Source: a bacterium HR36 (GTDB lineage Bacteria; Planctomycetota; Planctomycetia; Gemmatales; HRBIN36). Taken from it: a stretch of DNA of 12,528 nucleotides. The position numbers and the translations under genes are program-made. The notes under the pieces are model-generated. The model made no database searches, had not been told where the DNA came from, and saw only the letters and a program-made list of their open reading frames with translations. The stretch is taken from positions 1 through 12,528 of the forward strand of contig BEIM01000052.1 of the NCBI GenBank assembly GCA_002898995.1, given 5' to 3'. Of this stretch, positions 1 through 6,513 are shown one piece after another; the first letter of the stretch is position 1, and the number at the start of each line of letters is the position of its first letter.

Positions 1-711
1 ACGGAAGCCAGTTTGGATTTGCCGCATCTTTCATTGCTCCCGCCCATTGATGAGCAGGAGGTCTGGGCTGCGGGCGTTACCTATAAGCGGAGCGAAGAAG
101 CCCGCAAACGCGAGTCGCACGATGCCGCCATTTTCTACGACAAAGTCTATCGTGCGGAGCGGCCGGAATTGTTCTTCAAGGCCCCCGCTTATCGTGTAGT
201 GGGCCCTGGAGGACGGGTGCGGATTCGTGCCGATTCGCGTTGGAGTGTGCCCGAACCGGAATTGGCCGTTGTCTGCGACCCGCATTTGCGGATCGTCGGT
301 TACACTATCGGCAATGACATGAGTGCCCGCGACATCGAAGGCGCAAACCCGCTCTATTTGCCCCAGGCGAAAATTTACGATGGTGCCTGTGCTCTGGGGC
401 CGGTAATTACCCTGGCCGAAGCCATGCCCCCGCCCGATCAAGTCACGATTCATCTCCGCATTGAGCGAGCAGGCCAAGTGGTTTTTGATGGGCAAACTTC
501 CCTGGCCCACATGCGGCGTAGCCCTGAAGAACTCATCGCCTGGTTAGGCCGGGAGACCACATTTCCCAAGGGCGTTATCCTCCTGACCGGCACAGGAATC
601 GTGCCGCCTGATGATTTTACGTTGCTGCCCGGCGACACCATTCACATTGACATCACGGGCATCGGCCGGCTGACCAACACCGTAGAATGCAGACCTAACC
701 CCGCTGCGTAA
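1..711 (+). CDS. Fumarylacetoacetate hydrolase family protein, KdaD/AraD1-like (5' partial)
   Basis: The reading frame is open from base 1, so the true start lies upstream; a TTG at 13 is in frame but is probably internal. About 236 residues are visible. Numbering from the TTG, the FAH-fold metal ligands appear as the EPE pair (Glu81, Glu83) and the Asp of GND (Asp102), followed by SARDIEGANPLYLPQAK (104-120) with a conserved Lys120 and a late GTG loop (193-195). The RDIEG-NPLYLPQAK signature is typical of the subgroup containing 2-dehydro-3-deoxy-D-arabinonate dehydratase and AraD1-like enzymes (COG3970 type) rather than true fumarylacetoacetase, so a role in sugar-acid breakdown is inferred. 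The enzyme should be soluble, cytoplasmic and dependent on a divalent metal. Family members are usually near 290-380 residues, so some 60 or more N-terminal residues are missing. The substrate cannot be decided from sequence. Confidence 0.87.
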   Translation, partial: TEASLDLPHLSLLPPIDEQEVWAAGVTYKRSEEARKRESHDAAIFYDKVYRAERPELFFKAPAYRVVGPGGRVRIRADSRWSVPEPELAVVCDPHLRIVGYTIGNDMSARDIEGANPLYLPQAKIYDGACALGPVITLAEAMPPPDQVTIHLRIERAGQVVFDGQTSLAHMRRSPEELIAWLGRETTFPKGVILLTGTGIVPPDDFTLLPGDTIHIDITGIGRLTNTVECRPNPAA

Positions 712-923
712 CTTCCCTGGCCCACGAATCGTGCTGCCACCCTAGCTGCCGGCTTCGCGCTACACCTGATTGGCCACCGCCATACTCGGGCGGGAAAAGC
801 GGCGAAAGTGTTCGGGGGCAAATTGGCCTTGCGTCTTCCGCCCCGCCACGTTACATGGGCACAGCGGCACTGCTTTTGCTCACCAATTCGGGCCGGTGGC
901 GGATTCACAGCCGAGGGCCAAAT
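712..923. other. Intergenic region before glmS
   Basis: These 212 bases separate the FAH-family gene from glmS. I see no gene, no tRNA, no convincing terminator and no well-matched promoter; a CATACT at about 782-787 lacks a good -35 partner. The only clear signal is GAGGG at 913-917, six bases before the glmS ATG, which decides that start. Whether glmS is co-transcribed with the upstream gene is unresolved. Confidence 0.5.
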
Positions 924-2750
924 ATGTGTGGCATTGTCGGATACACAGGCCGGCGGGAAGCGACGCCGATTTTGCTGGAAGGATTGCGGCGGCTGGAGTA
1001 TCGCGGCTACGATAGCGCGGGGCTGGCCACTATTAGTGGCAACTGCCTGCACCTGCGCAAAAAAGCGGGACGGCTGGCGGAGCTTGTCCGCCTCGTTTCC
1101 GACAAACCCGCCCCAGGTACGCTCGGCATTTCCCATACGCGCTGGGCCACCCATGGTGGCACCACGGATGTGAACGCCCATCCACACCTCGGTGGCAACA
1201 ATCTTGTGGCGGTCGTTCATAATGGCGTCATTGAAAATTACGCTGTCCTCAAGGCCCAACTGGAAGCCGAGGGCTATGTCTTCCGCAGCCAAACCGATAC
1301 CGAAGTTATCGCCCACCTGATCGCCCACTTTTACGAGGGGGATTTACTCGAAGCCGTCCGCAAGGCTCTAGCTCGCTTGAAAGGGACTTACGGTCTGGCT
1401 ATAGTCAGTCCTCGCCACCCGGGAATGCTCATCGGAGCACGGTTTGGCTCGCCGCTCGTCGTGGGATTGGGCGAACAGGAGATGTTCCTAGCCAGCGATC
1501 CCAGCGCCCTGGTCGGCTACACGCAGCGGGCAGTTTATCTCAGCGACGGCCAACTCTGCGTCCTGACGCCCGGCACCTGGGAGATTCTCGATCGCGATCG
1601 CTCCGTGGTCGAAGCGAGCGTTCACGCCATTGATTGGGAGCTGGAGGACGTCGAACTCAACGGCTTCGACCATTACATGCTCAAGGAGATTTACGAGCAA
1701 CCGGAAGCCCTGGAAAACGCCATGCGGGGTCGGCTCGATGACACCGATGCCACCGCCCATTTCGGCGGATTGAATCTTTCGCCCCGCAGGTTAAGACAAG
1801 TGGATAGAATTATACTTACAGGCTGCGGCACCTCGTATCACGCCGGTCTAGTGGGTGAATATCTTTTCGAGGAGCTGAGCCGCATCCCCGTCGAAGTTGA
1901 GTACGCCAGCGAATTTCGTTATCGCAATGCTCCGATTGACCAAAATACTATCTTGATTGCCATCACCCAATCCGGCGAAACTGCGGACACCTTAGCCGCG
2001 CTGCGAGAAGCCAAACGTAAAGGGGTGCCGACACTTAGTATATGCAACGTCGTCGGTTCCACCATCGCCAGGGAAGCTGATGGTGGCGTCTATTTGCGGG
2101 CCGGGCCCGAAATCGGCGTTGCCAGTACTAAGGCCTTTACGTCGCAAGTCTTAGTCCTGACGCTGCTCGCGCTGTATTTTGGCCGGATGCGCCATTTATC
2201 CGCCACCCAAGGAGCCAGGATTATAGAAGAACTGAAAAGCCTGCCAGACTTAGTCCGCCAGACCCTGGAGTGCCAGGAAACGGTGCAGCAGGTTGCGGCC
2301 AAGTATTATCAGGTGCATAACTTCCTGTATTTAGGTCGCCAGTACCTATATCCCGTGGCTTTAGAAGGTGCGCTGAAGATGAAGGAGATTAGTTACATTC
2401 ATGCCGAGGGTTATCCGGCAGCGGAAATGAAGCACGGCCCGATAGCATTAGTGGACGAAAATACACCATCGGTCTTCCTCGTCCCACGTGGCGCGGTGTT
2501 TGACAAGGTGATCAGCAACATGGAGGAGATTCGCGCTCGCAGTGGCCCGATAATCGCAGTTACTACACCAGGCTGCAAAGACGCCGTCTGCCGGGCCGAC
2601 GATGTGATCACCATTCCAGAAGCGCCGGAATACCTTCAGCCTATCCTGGCGGTGGTTCCTCTGCAGTTGTTAGCGTATCACGTGGCGCTGTTGCGTGGCT
2701 GCGACGTGGATAAACCCCGTAACCTCGCCAAAAGCGTCACCGTCGAGTGA
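924..2750 (+). CDS. glmS: Glutamine--fructose-6-phosphate aminotransferase (isomerizing)
   Basis: GlmS makes glucosamine-6-phosphate from fructose-6-phosphate and glutamine, the first step toward UDP-GlcNAc for cell envelope synthesis. The 608 residues match the usual length of about 609. The N-terminus MCGIVGYTG puts the catalytic Cys directly after Met, as required in class II glutamine amidotransferases, and HTRWATHG (71-78) follows. Two SIS sugar-isomerase domains come next, with GCGTSYHA (300-307), TQSGETADT (348-356), EGALKMKEISYIHAEG (481-496) and EMKHGP (501-506). The protein ends with the diagnostic DKPRNLAKSVTVE. An upstream in-frame ATG at 855 would add 23 residues and bury the catalytic Cys, so the start at 924 is preferred; a GAGGG ribosome site lies six bases before it. 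The 3' end overlaps the convergent dehydrogenase gene by 14 bases. No glmS ribozyme is apparent in the 212 bases upstream. Confidence 0.97.
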   Translation: MCGIVGYTGRREATPILLEGLRRLEYRGYDSAGLATISGNCLHLRKKAGRLAELVRLVSDKPAPGTLGISHTRWATHGGTTDVNAHPHLGGNNLVAVVHNGVIENYAVLKAQLEAEGYVFRSQTDTEVIAHLIAHFYEGDLLEAVRKALARLKGTYGLAIVSPRHPGMLIGARFGSPLVVGLGEQEMFLASDPSALVGYTQRAVYLSDGQLCVLTPGTWEILDRDRSVVEASVHAIDWELEDVELNGFDHYMLKEIYEQPEALENAMRGRLDDTDATAHFGGLNLSPRRLRQVDRIILTGCGTSYHAGLVGEYLFEELSRIPVEVEYASEFRYRNAPIDQNTILIAITQSGETADTLAALREAKRKGVPTLSICNVVGSTIAREADGGVYLRAGPEIGVASTKAFTSQVLVLTLLALYFGRMRHLSATQGARIIEELKSLPDLVRQTLECQETVQQVAAKYYQVHNFLYLGRQYLYPVALEGALKMKEISYIHAEGYPAAEMKHGPIALVDENTPSVFLVPRGAVFDKVISNMEEIRARSGPIIAVTTPGCKDAVCRADDVITIPEAPEYLQPILAVVPLQLLAYHVALLRGCDVDKPRNLAKSVTVE

Positions 2751-3540
2751 AGCGTTCCAGCTTTTTTTGAAGTCGGCGGCCGTAAGAGCGCAGAAGCCAG
2801 TCGCTCAAACTAGGCGGTAACAAACGGCACAGACGCAATATCCAGGCCGTTGACCAGGGGAAGGCGTAAAACGCTCGCCGCTGACGGATCGCCCGGACAA
2901 TACGCCGCGCGGCTTCTTCCACCGGCATGATGTCAGGCTTGGGCAACGGCAGATGAGCGGTCAGGTTGGTGCGAATCCAGCCTGGGCAAATTATAGTGCA
3001 CGCAATATCGCGCGGCGCTAATTCCAAACGCAGGCTTTCCATCAGCGCGTTCACTCCAGCTTTGCTGGCACAATACCCGCCTAGAAATGCCAGGCCGCGG
3101 AGGGAAGCCAGGCTGGAAATGGCCACCAGGTGCCCCCGTCGTCGCTGCAACATGCCCGGTAAGACGGCGGCTATGGAATTCGCCACACCGACCAAATTCA
3201 CCTCCACCATTTCCGCGAACTGCTCGGGATCGAATGCTAAGGCCGAGGTGCCGCTCCCTATCCCTGCGTTGGCGATCAATATGCTCACAGGCCCCAGGTG
3301 CTGTTCTACACTTTGCACTGCCTGAAAAAGTTGCTGTCGCTGTGTAACATCTGCCTGGGCAAAAGCGCCAGCCCGGCCGCGTTCTTTAAGCTCTTGCATC
3401 AGGCTTGCTAGAGGCTCTACATCACGGTCAATCGCCGCGATCACTGCCCCGTGCAAGGCCATCTCCAACGCCAGTTGTCTCCCTAATCCTCGCGCTGCCC
3501 CGGTAATCAGCACTACCTGGTTCTCGAAAGCTAGGGACAT
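2737..3540 (-). CDS. Short-chain dehydrogenase/reductase (classical SDR)
   Basis: This 267-residue protein is a classical SDR: a soluble NAD(P)(H)-dependent oxidoreductase with a Rossmann fold. The nucleotide-binding TGAARGLG lies at 13-20, NAG at 91-93, the catalytic Ser at 142-143, and the YCASK active-site segment gives Tyr156 and Lys160. PGW at 186-188 follows the usual PG motif. The C-terminus from about 225 contains a hydrophobic, Leu-rich stretch and then a basic tail, which may associate with membrane or with another subunit; this is inference. The ATG at 3540 has a good GAGGGA ribosome site on the minus strand (3547-3552), about six bases upstream. The gene is convergent with glmS and overlaps its last 14 bases. 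It is divergent from the zinc-ribbon gene. The substrate cannot be predicted. Confidence 0.93.
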   Translation of the reverse strand: MSLAFENQVVLITGAARGLGRQLALEMALHGAVIAAIDRDVEPLASLMQELKERGRAGAFAQADVTQRQQLFQAVQSVEQHLGPVSILIANAGIGSGTSALAFDPEQFAEMVEVNLVGVANSIAAVLPGMLQRRRGHLVAISSLASLRGLAFLGGYCASKAGVNALMESLRLELAPRDIACTIICPGWIRTNLTAHLPLPKPDIMPVEEAARRIVRAIRQRRAFYAFPWSTAWILRLCRLLPPSLSDWLLRSYGRRLQKKLERFTRR

Positions 3541-3784
3541 AGTGAATCCCTCACACCAAGGCCGATTAGCCGGCCCCGTGTCACTCCAGGCAATTCGACG
3601 CTATTGTAGTCCCAGGGCTTCCACTTTGCGGGTTGCTCGGTGTGCACGGGCTTGAAACGAAGCCACACTTTCTAACTGCCTGGTTGTGGCCACGGATGAT
3701 GTTGCAAGAGACAAATAGGTCAGTAAATTGATTCTCCACTTGCTGGTGCTATACTACACAAGTCCACGCATGAGGAGAAACGAG
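3541..3784. promoter_or_regulatory. Divergent intergenic promoter region
   Basis: This 244-base gap lies between two divergently transcribed genes. For the minus-strand dehydrogenase there is a TACAAT -10-like hexamer at 3603-3608 without a good -35 box, and a short inverted repeat (GGCCG / CGGCC around GCTAAT, roughly 3560-3575) in the presumed leader just before the ribosome site. The plus-strand promoter is described separately. No RNA gene is recognised. Confidence 0.35.
3728..3755 (+). promoter_or_regulatory. Sigma-70-type promoter of the zinc-ribbon/DUF4190 gene
   Basis: TTGATT at 3728-3733 and TATACT at 3750-3755 are separated by 16 bases, close to consensus. The expected transcript start near 3762 gives a leader of about 23 bases that contains the AGGAG ribosome site before the ATG at 3785. 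If real, this promoter rules out the longer reading frame starting with the TTG at 3728. Confidence 0.55.
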
Positions 3785-4195
3785 ATGCCTGTTACTATCG
3801 CATGTCGGAATTGCGGCAGTACGCTGGTAATCCCCGACCACTTGCTCCATCAATCGGTGCGTTGCGGTCATTGCGGGTCAGTCATGGTGGCGCAACCCGC
3901 CCAGGCCCAGGTCCTCGTCGGCGAGAAAAGACCCACCGGAGGAGTCGGAGGGAGCGTAGCGGCTCTGGTGTTGGGAATTATCGGAATGGTGGCGTGGTGC
4001 CTGCCTATATTAGGTTTCCCGGTCAATCTCATCGGCCTAATACTGGGCTGTGTGTACGTCAGGCACGCTGAAGGGCGAGGTATGGCCGTCGCCGGGATCG
4101 TCCTGTCCACCATTGGCCTGATTTTGACTGTAATCAACGCCATTCTCGGTGCGATGTTGGCTTGGCAATGGCAAAACATTCAACCCGGCCACTGA
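3785..4195 (+). CDS. Zinc-ribbon and DUF4190-like small membrane protein
   Basis: This protein of 136 residues has an N-terminal zinc ribbon (Cys7 and Cys10 in CRNC; Cys27 and Cys30 in CGHC), a short linker and then two hydrophobic hairpin-like segments, about 55-90 and 100-126. The repeated pattern of small and aliphatic residues with GRGMAVAGIVLS at 97-108 resembles the DUF4190 family. It is probably an inner-membrane protein with the zinc ribbon in the cytoplasm; its function is unknown. An upstream TTG in the same frame at 3728 would add 19 residues, but that codon lies in a good promoter -35 box, and AGGAG sits seven bases before the ATG at 3785, so the shorter form is chosen. The gene is convergent with the DUF1559 gene, only 33 bases away. 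Confidence 0.82.
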   Translation: MPVTIACRNCGSTLVIPDHLLHQSVRCGHCGSVMVAQPAQAQVLVGEKRPTGGVGGSVAALVLGIIGMVAWCLPILGFPVNLIGLILGCVYVRHAEGRGMAVAGIVLSTIGLILTVINAILGAMLAWQWQNIQPGH

Positions 4196-4228
4196 GTTCG
4201 GCGCTATTCCCAGTGTTGGCAGTCCAGT

Positions 4229-5188
4229 TCACTGGATCGAGGCCAGATTGATGGGCAGCCCATCCTCCTTGACCGCCAGCAAGTAGAAAATGGTCTGGTC
4301 AATACGATAGCTCAGGGAACGTACCGAGCGGTCAACGAAAACGAAATTGACACGAGCCACGTGAGCGCTGCCGAACCGGCGGGGAGCGTCAGTGGTATCG
4401 TCGGGCAATGGTTGGGGGAGATTCTGATTCGGAGCGCGCGCCCAGCGCACTGTGTCGCAGACGAAACCGGCAGCGAAGCTGTCCCGATCCTCATGGGGAC
4501 CACGGTTATATTGTCGCTTACGGATGTATTTCTCGCCCGCCAGGAAGGTGTTGGAGGTGCCATCGGGAAAGCCCCCATCCAGGCTGGCCACACGAACAAA
4601 AGGAGGCGCTTCGCTGGGCGTGCGTGTGACAATGGCACCGCTGGCGTGGCGAATGACGACTGCACCCCAACCCGGCGCAAACAACCCAGTTTGCCCTTCA
4701 AAAGCCCCACCGCAACCCGCGTAGTCTATCTGAGCAATACCGTTTACATCCACCCTCGGCTGGCGTCGCGACGGGCAAAAGTACGCAGGGATCGGTGTCT
4801 GGCGGATCAGATTATCGTTCGGATTCCGCCAAAGGCTGTCTTGCTCCATATAAGGCAGAATCTGATAAGCCCAGCCCCAGGTTTGGTCTGGCCCGGTTGC
4901 CGGTTGACCACCGATCATGATTCGCGACAGGGTGAAATTGGCTGTAGTAGCTGGGTCGTTGTTGATGGAAGCTCCACCGGTGGGGAAGTAACCGTAATCG
5001 TTGTGATGGTTGTGAAACGCGATGGCAATTTGTGACAAATTGTTGCCGCAGCGCATACGGTTAGACGCCTCACGCACACGCTGAATCGCGGGCAAAAGTA
5101 AAGCCATAAGCAGCCCGATGATGGCAATGACCACTAACAGCTCGATCAACGTGAACGCCCTACGGCGCAGGCCTGGTGTTGTGGACAT
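4229..5188 (-). CDS. DUF1559 domain-containing pseudopilin-like protein
   Basis: This 319-residue protein is a typical member of the large planctomycete DUF1559 family. The N-terminus has a basic stretch (RRR 8-10), then AFTLIELLVVIAIIGLLMAL (11-30), a class III (type IV pilin-like) signal with Glu16 at position +5 after the expected prepilin peptidase cut. Landmarks of the DUF1559 body are FHNHHNDYGYFP (58-69), YFCPSRR (136-142), DYAGCGG (155-161) and DGTSNTFLAGEK (209-220). The C-terminal H-X9-DG motif is present as His276 and Asp286, but the Gly is replaced by Arg287. The residue before the cleavage site is Ala11 rather than Gly. The protein is likely anchored in the inner membrane or secreted by a type II/IV-pilus-like machine; the precise role of the family is unknown. 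AGGAGG at 5195-5200 sits six bases before the ATG. It has its own strong promoter. Confidence 0.95.
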   Translation of the reverse strand: MSTTPGLRRRAFTLIELLVVIAIIGLLMALLLPAIQRVREASNRMRCGNNLSQIAIAFHNHHNDYGYFPTGGASINNDPATTANFTLSRIMIGGQPATGPDQTWGWAYQILPYMEQDSLWRNPNDNLIRQTPIPAYFCPSRRQPRVDVNGIAQIDYAGCGGAFEGQTGLFAPGWGAVVIRHASGAIVTRTPSEAPPFVRVASLDGGFPDGTSNTFLAGEKYIRKRQYNRGPHEDRDSFAAGFVCDTVRWARAPNQNLPQPLPDDTTDAPRRFGSAHVARVNFVFVDRSVRSLSYRIDQTIFYLLAVKEDGLPINLASIQ

Positions 5189-5210
5189 GGAGACCCTCCT
5201 TTCGCATGAC

Positions 5211-5232
5211 AGAGTTGCTCAAGAGAGTTGCT
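5211..5232 (-). repeat. Two direct repeats in the DUF1559 leader
   Basis: AGAGTTGCT occurs on the plus strand at 5211-5219 and again at 5224-5232, a 13-base period. The repeats lie in the transcribed leader between the 5' hairpin and the ribosome site, so they could be an RNA- or protein-binding pair, or chance. Confidence 0.4.
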
Positions 5233-5246
5233 TAAGAAATCAGAGC

Positions 5247-5275
5247 ACCACCCTTTCATGCCTTAGAAAGGTGGT
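5247..5275 (-). promoter_or_regulatory. Hairpin at the 5' end of the DUF1559 transcript
   Basis: Arms ACCACCCTTTC (5247-5257) and GAAAGGTGGT (5266-5275) are complementary over ten pairs with one bulged base and enclose an eight-base loop. The hairpin begins only about six bases after the predicted transcript start. Such a 5'-terminal stem can protect an mRNA from degradation or act as a regulatory leader; which of these applies is inference. There is no U-tract after it, so it is not an attenuator of the usual type. Confidence 0.5.
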
Positions 5276-5287
5276 ATTCAAATCTGG

Positions 5288-5316
5288 AGTATAACGATTC
5301 AGGAATCGCCTGTCAA
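5288..5316 (-). promoter_or_regulatory. Near-consensus sigma-70 promoter of the DUF1559 gene
   Basis: Read on the minus strand, TTGACA (5311-5316) is followed after exactly 17 bases by TATACT (5288-5293). This is a perfect -35 box and a five-of-six -10 box with ideal spacing. The predicted transcript start is near 5281, giving a leader of about 92 bases to the ATG at 5188. Confidence 0.82.
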
Positions 5317-5354
5317 GACAATTTCGGAACAGGAAAACCAGAATGTTTCTCTGG

Positions 5355-5386
5355 TAAAAAACCCAAGCCGACTAAGAAGCGTGGGT
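5355..5386 (-). terminator. Rho-independent terminator overlapping a stop codon
   Basis: On the minus strand ACCCACGCT (5378-5386) pairs with GGCTTGGGT (5361-5369) around a loop of eight bases, with one mismatch and one G-U pair. A run of six T follows (5356-5361, shared with the stem end). The hairpin includes the last codons and the TAG of the membrane-protein gene (stop at 5372-5374), and would end that transcript before the DUF1559 promoter. Confidence 0.5.
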
Positions 5387-5911
5387 AACGACTTGGGCAT
5401 TGGCCTGGCGCGCCCGCACTGCCGCGAAGATACGTTCCAGCAGCACTTGATTCTGGCGAATGGCGTGCCATTGACGGTAAAACGCCCAGCCGTTGGCCAG
5501 CAGCGTGAGCACGGCGAAAATCGGATGGGTCAGCCCGATGAAGGAAGCGGGGTCGGTGTGAGTGGCGGCACCGCTGCCAATGGCGGCAATCGTGACCAGC
5601 ATCGCCAGCATCAGCGATGGATACGCCTGCCGCTTGAGCTGTCGGGCCGGGCGCAGGCTTTCCTCCTCAGCCAGCGCGTAAGCCTCGGCCACTTCTCGGA
5701 TCCAGCGACCTGTGCCCAGGAAATACGTGAACACCAGGCAATGCACCAGCAGCACAGCGATGCCAGTAACCAGCCCGCTGATGATGTGACTGCTGAGCGA
5801 GACACTCAGGCGCACGGGCGGCGGCTGGCCTAATTGCATCAACCCCAGTCCGAAGGTGCTCAGTAGAGCCAGTGCAGTTGCGCTGGCCAGCACACAAAAG
5901 ATGCGTGTCAT
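5372..5911 (-). CDS. Four-helix integral membrane protein of unknown function
   Basis: I do not recognise this 179-residue protein. Four hydrophobic segments can be seen at about 4-26, 41-65, 97-115 and 126-146, so it should sit in the inner membrane. A basic, polar stretch lies between segments 2 and 3 (RPARQLKRQ 88-96), and the C-terminal 35 residues are polar and possibly helical (QNQVLLERIFAAVRARQA 153-170). The frame extends upstream to an ATG at 5977, but the extra 22 residues are Pro/Gly-rich and encoded by a dispersed palindromic repeat, so the Met at 5911 is preferred; a GGAAAG lies about ten bases before it. A terminator overlaps its stop. The gene is monocistronic as far as can be seen, with no functional clue from neighbours. 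Confidence 0.65.
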   Translation of the reverse strand: MTRIFCVLASATALALLSTFGLGLMQLGQPPPVRLSVSLSSHIISGLVTGIAVLLVHCLVFTYFLGTGRWIREVAEAYALAEEESLRPARQLKRQAYPSLMLAMLVTIAAIGSGAATHTDPASFIGLTHPIFAVLTLLANGWAFYRQWHAIRQNQVLLERIFAAVRARQANAQVVTHAS

Positions 5912-5945
5912 ATCTTGGCTTTCCGCACGAGTGGTCACTGGACCA

Positions 5946-6004
5946 GGAGGCGTTAGCCCATCGTGGCGCCCCGGCATGCGGCGGGCGTTAGCCCACCGTG
6001 GCTG
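5946..6004 (-). repeat. Palindromic repeats, copies A and B
   Basis: Copy A (about 5946-5970) and copy B (about 5976-6004) share GGCGTTAGCCCA/GGGCGTTAGCCCA followed by a CGTGGC end. Copy B has the core GGCGGGC (5980-5986), loop GTTA, then GCCCACC (5991-5997), an imperfect 7-bp stem. They are in the opposite orientation to the copy before selB. Copy A overlaps the rejected upstream extension of the membrane-protein gene. Confidence 0.7.
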
Positions 6005-6159
6005 GCTCGGGGAGGCAGCCTGGGTCTGGGCTGAGCAGTGAGTGTGAGCGCGCCGTGGCGCAGAGCCAACCGCTCACAATTCTAGCCCCACACCACCCTG
6101 TTATTAGCACCGCGACCGGCAGTAGTTAGTCTAGTCAGCCGGCCCCCGACGATGAAGCG

Positions 6160-6184
6160 GTGCGCGTTAGCCCGCCGTGAGCGC
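6160..6184 (-). repeat. Palindromic repeat, copy C
   Basis: GCGCGTTAGCCCGCCGTGAG on the plus strand (about 6162-6181) is the reverse complement of the copy before selB, sharing 15 identical bases (ACGGCGGGCTAACGC in that orientation). Half of the palindrome is degraded. Confidence 0.65.
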
Positions 6185-6463
6185 GAAACTACACATGCGA
6201 CGGCGTTCGCTGGGGCAATGCCGGCAGTCATCCGCGTGATTGCGGTTTCTCCGTAGCAGATGCGTGGCGTGATCATCATCGTGTTGGCGCACGGGACGAA
6301 ACGTATCGTTTGCCGGGGTGCCGGCATCCGCCGGGGCGTTCATCTCTACTGCCCTGGCGGTTAGCTTTGATATAGCACAATCTGGCATGGTGGCGGAAAG
6401 CCCGGATCGGGGTTAGGGATGCCTCTGGCAGCGGGAAATGTTTAGAATGAACGGGGCTCAGCG

Positions 6464-6493
6464 CACGGCGGGCTAACGCCCGCCGCTCCTGAG
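6464..6493 (+). repeat. Palindromic repeat, copy D (best-preserved), upstream of selB
   Basis: CGGCGGGC (6466-6473), loop TAAC (6474-6477) and GCCCGCCG (6478-6485) form a perfect eight-pair stem. The unit continues with CTCCTGAG. It ends about 20 bases before the selB ATG at 6514, so if transcribed it makes a very stable hairpin in the selB leader. Confidence 0.8.
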
Positions 6494-6513
6494 AAATTAT
6501 CGGGCGGTTTGCT

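Larger units (their letters stand above)
5912..6513. other. 602-base gene-free region between the membrane protein and selB
   Basis: No reading frame here looks protein-coding and no tRNA or other known RNA is recognised. The region holds at least four copies of a palindromic repeat family (see separate entries), a TAGAAT -10-like hexamer on the minus strand (6079-6084) that might serve the membrane-protein gene, and a TAGAAT on the plus strand near 6441-6446 that might serve selB. Both lack a good -35 box. It is a plausible divergent promoter region enlarged by repeat insertion. Confidence 0.55.

Noticed and set aside
855..923. An in-frame ATG upstream that would extend GlmS by 23 residues.
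   Set aside because: GlmS needs Cys directly after the initiator Met as N-terminal nucleophile, and the ribosome site is placed for the ATG at 924.
642..1328. A 228-codon minus-strand frame over the glmS start and upstream gap.
   Set aside because: It is antisense to the strongly conserved glutaminase domain and its product has no family features.
1791..1816. TTAAGA and TATACT inside glmS as an internal promoter.
   Set aside because: The spacing is only 14 bases, and no gene would begin downstream that is not already explained by glmS.
4196..4228. Short inverted repeats between the convergent zinc-ribbon and DUF1559 genes as a bidirectional terminator.
   Set aside because: The stems are only five to six pairs and there is no T-run on either strand.
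4690..4710. CCTTCAAAAG, resembling a UCA anticodon loop of tRNA-Sec.
   Set aside because: It lies within the DUF1559 coding sequence and is not flanked by acceptor, D or T arms. Gene-free regions were also scanned by eye for a tRNA-Sec, without success.
4361..5035. A 224-codon plus-strand open frame within the DUF1559 region.
   Set aside because: It is antisense to a protein with all DUF1559 landmarks and encodes no recognisable motif.
6070..6082. GAATTGTGAGCGG on the minus strand, resembling half of the E. coli lac operator, beside a TAGAAT -10-like box.
   Set aside because: Only the left half matches and no symmetric right half or LacI-type regulator is present. A 13-base match to one famous site is most likely chance.
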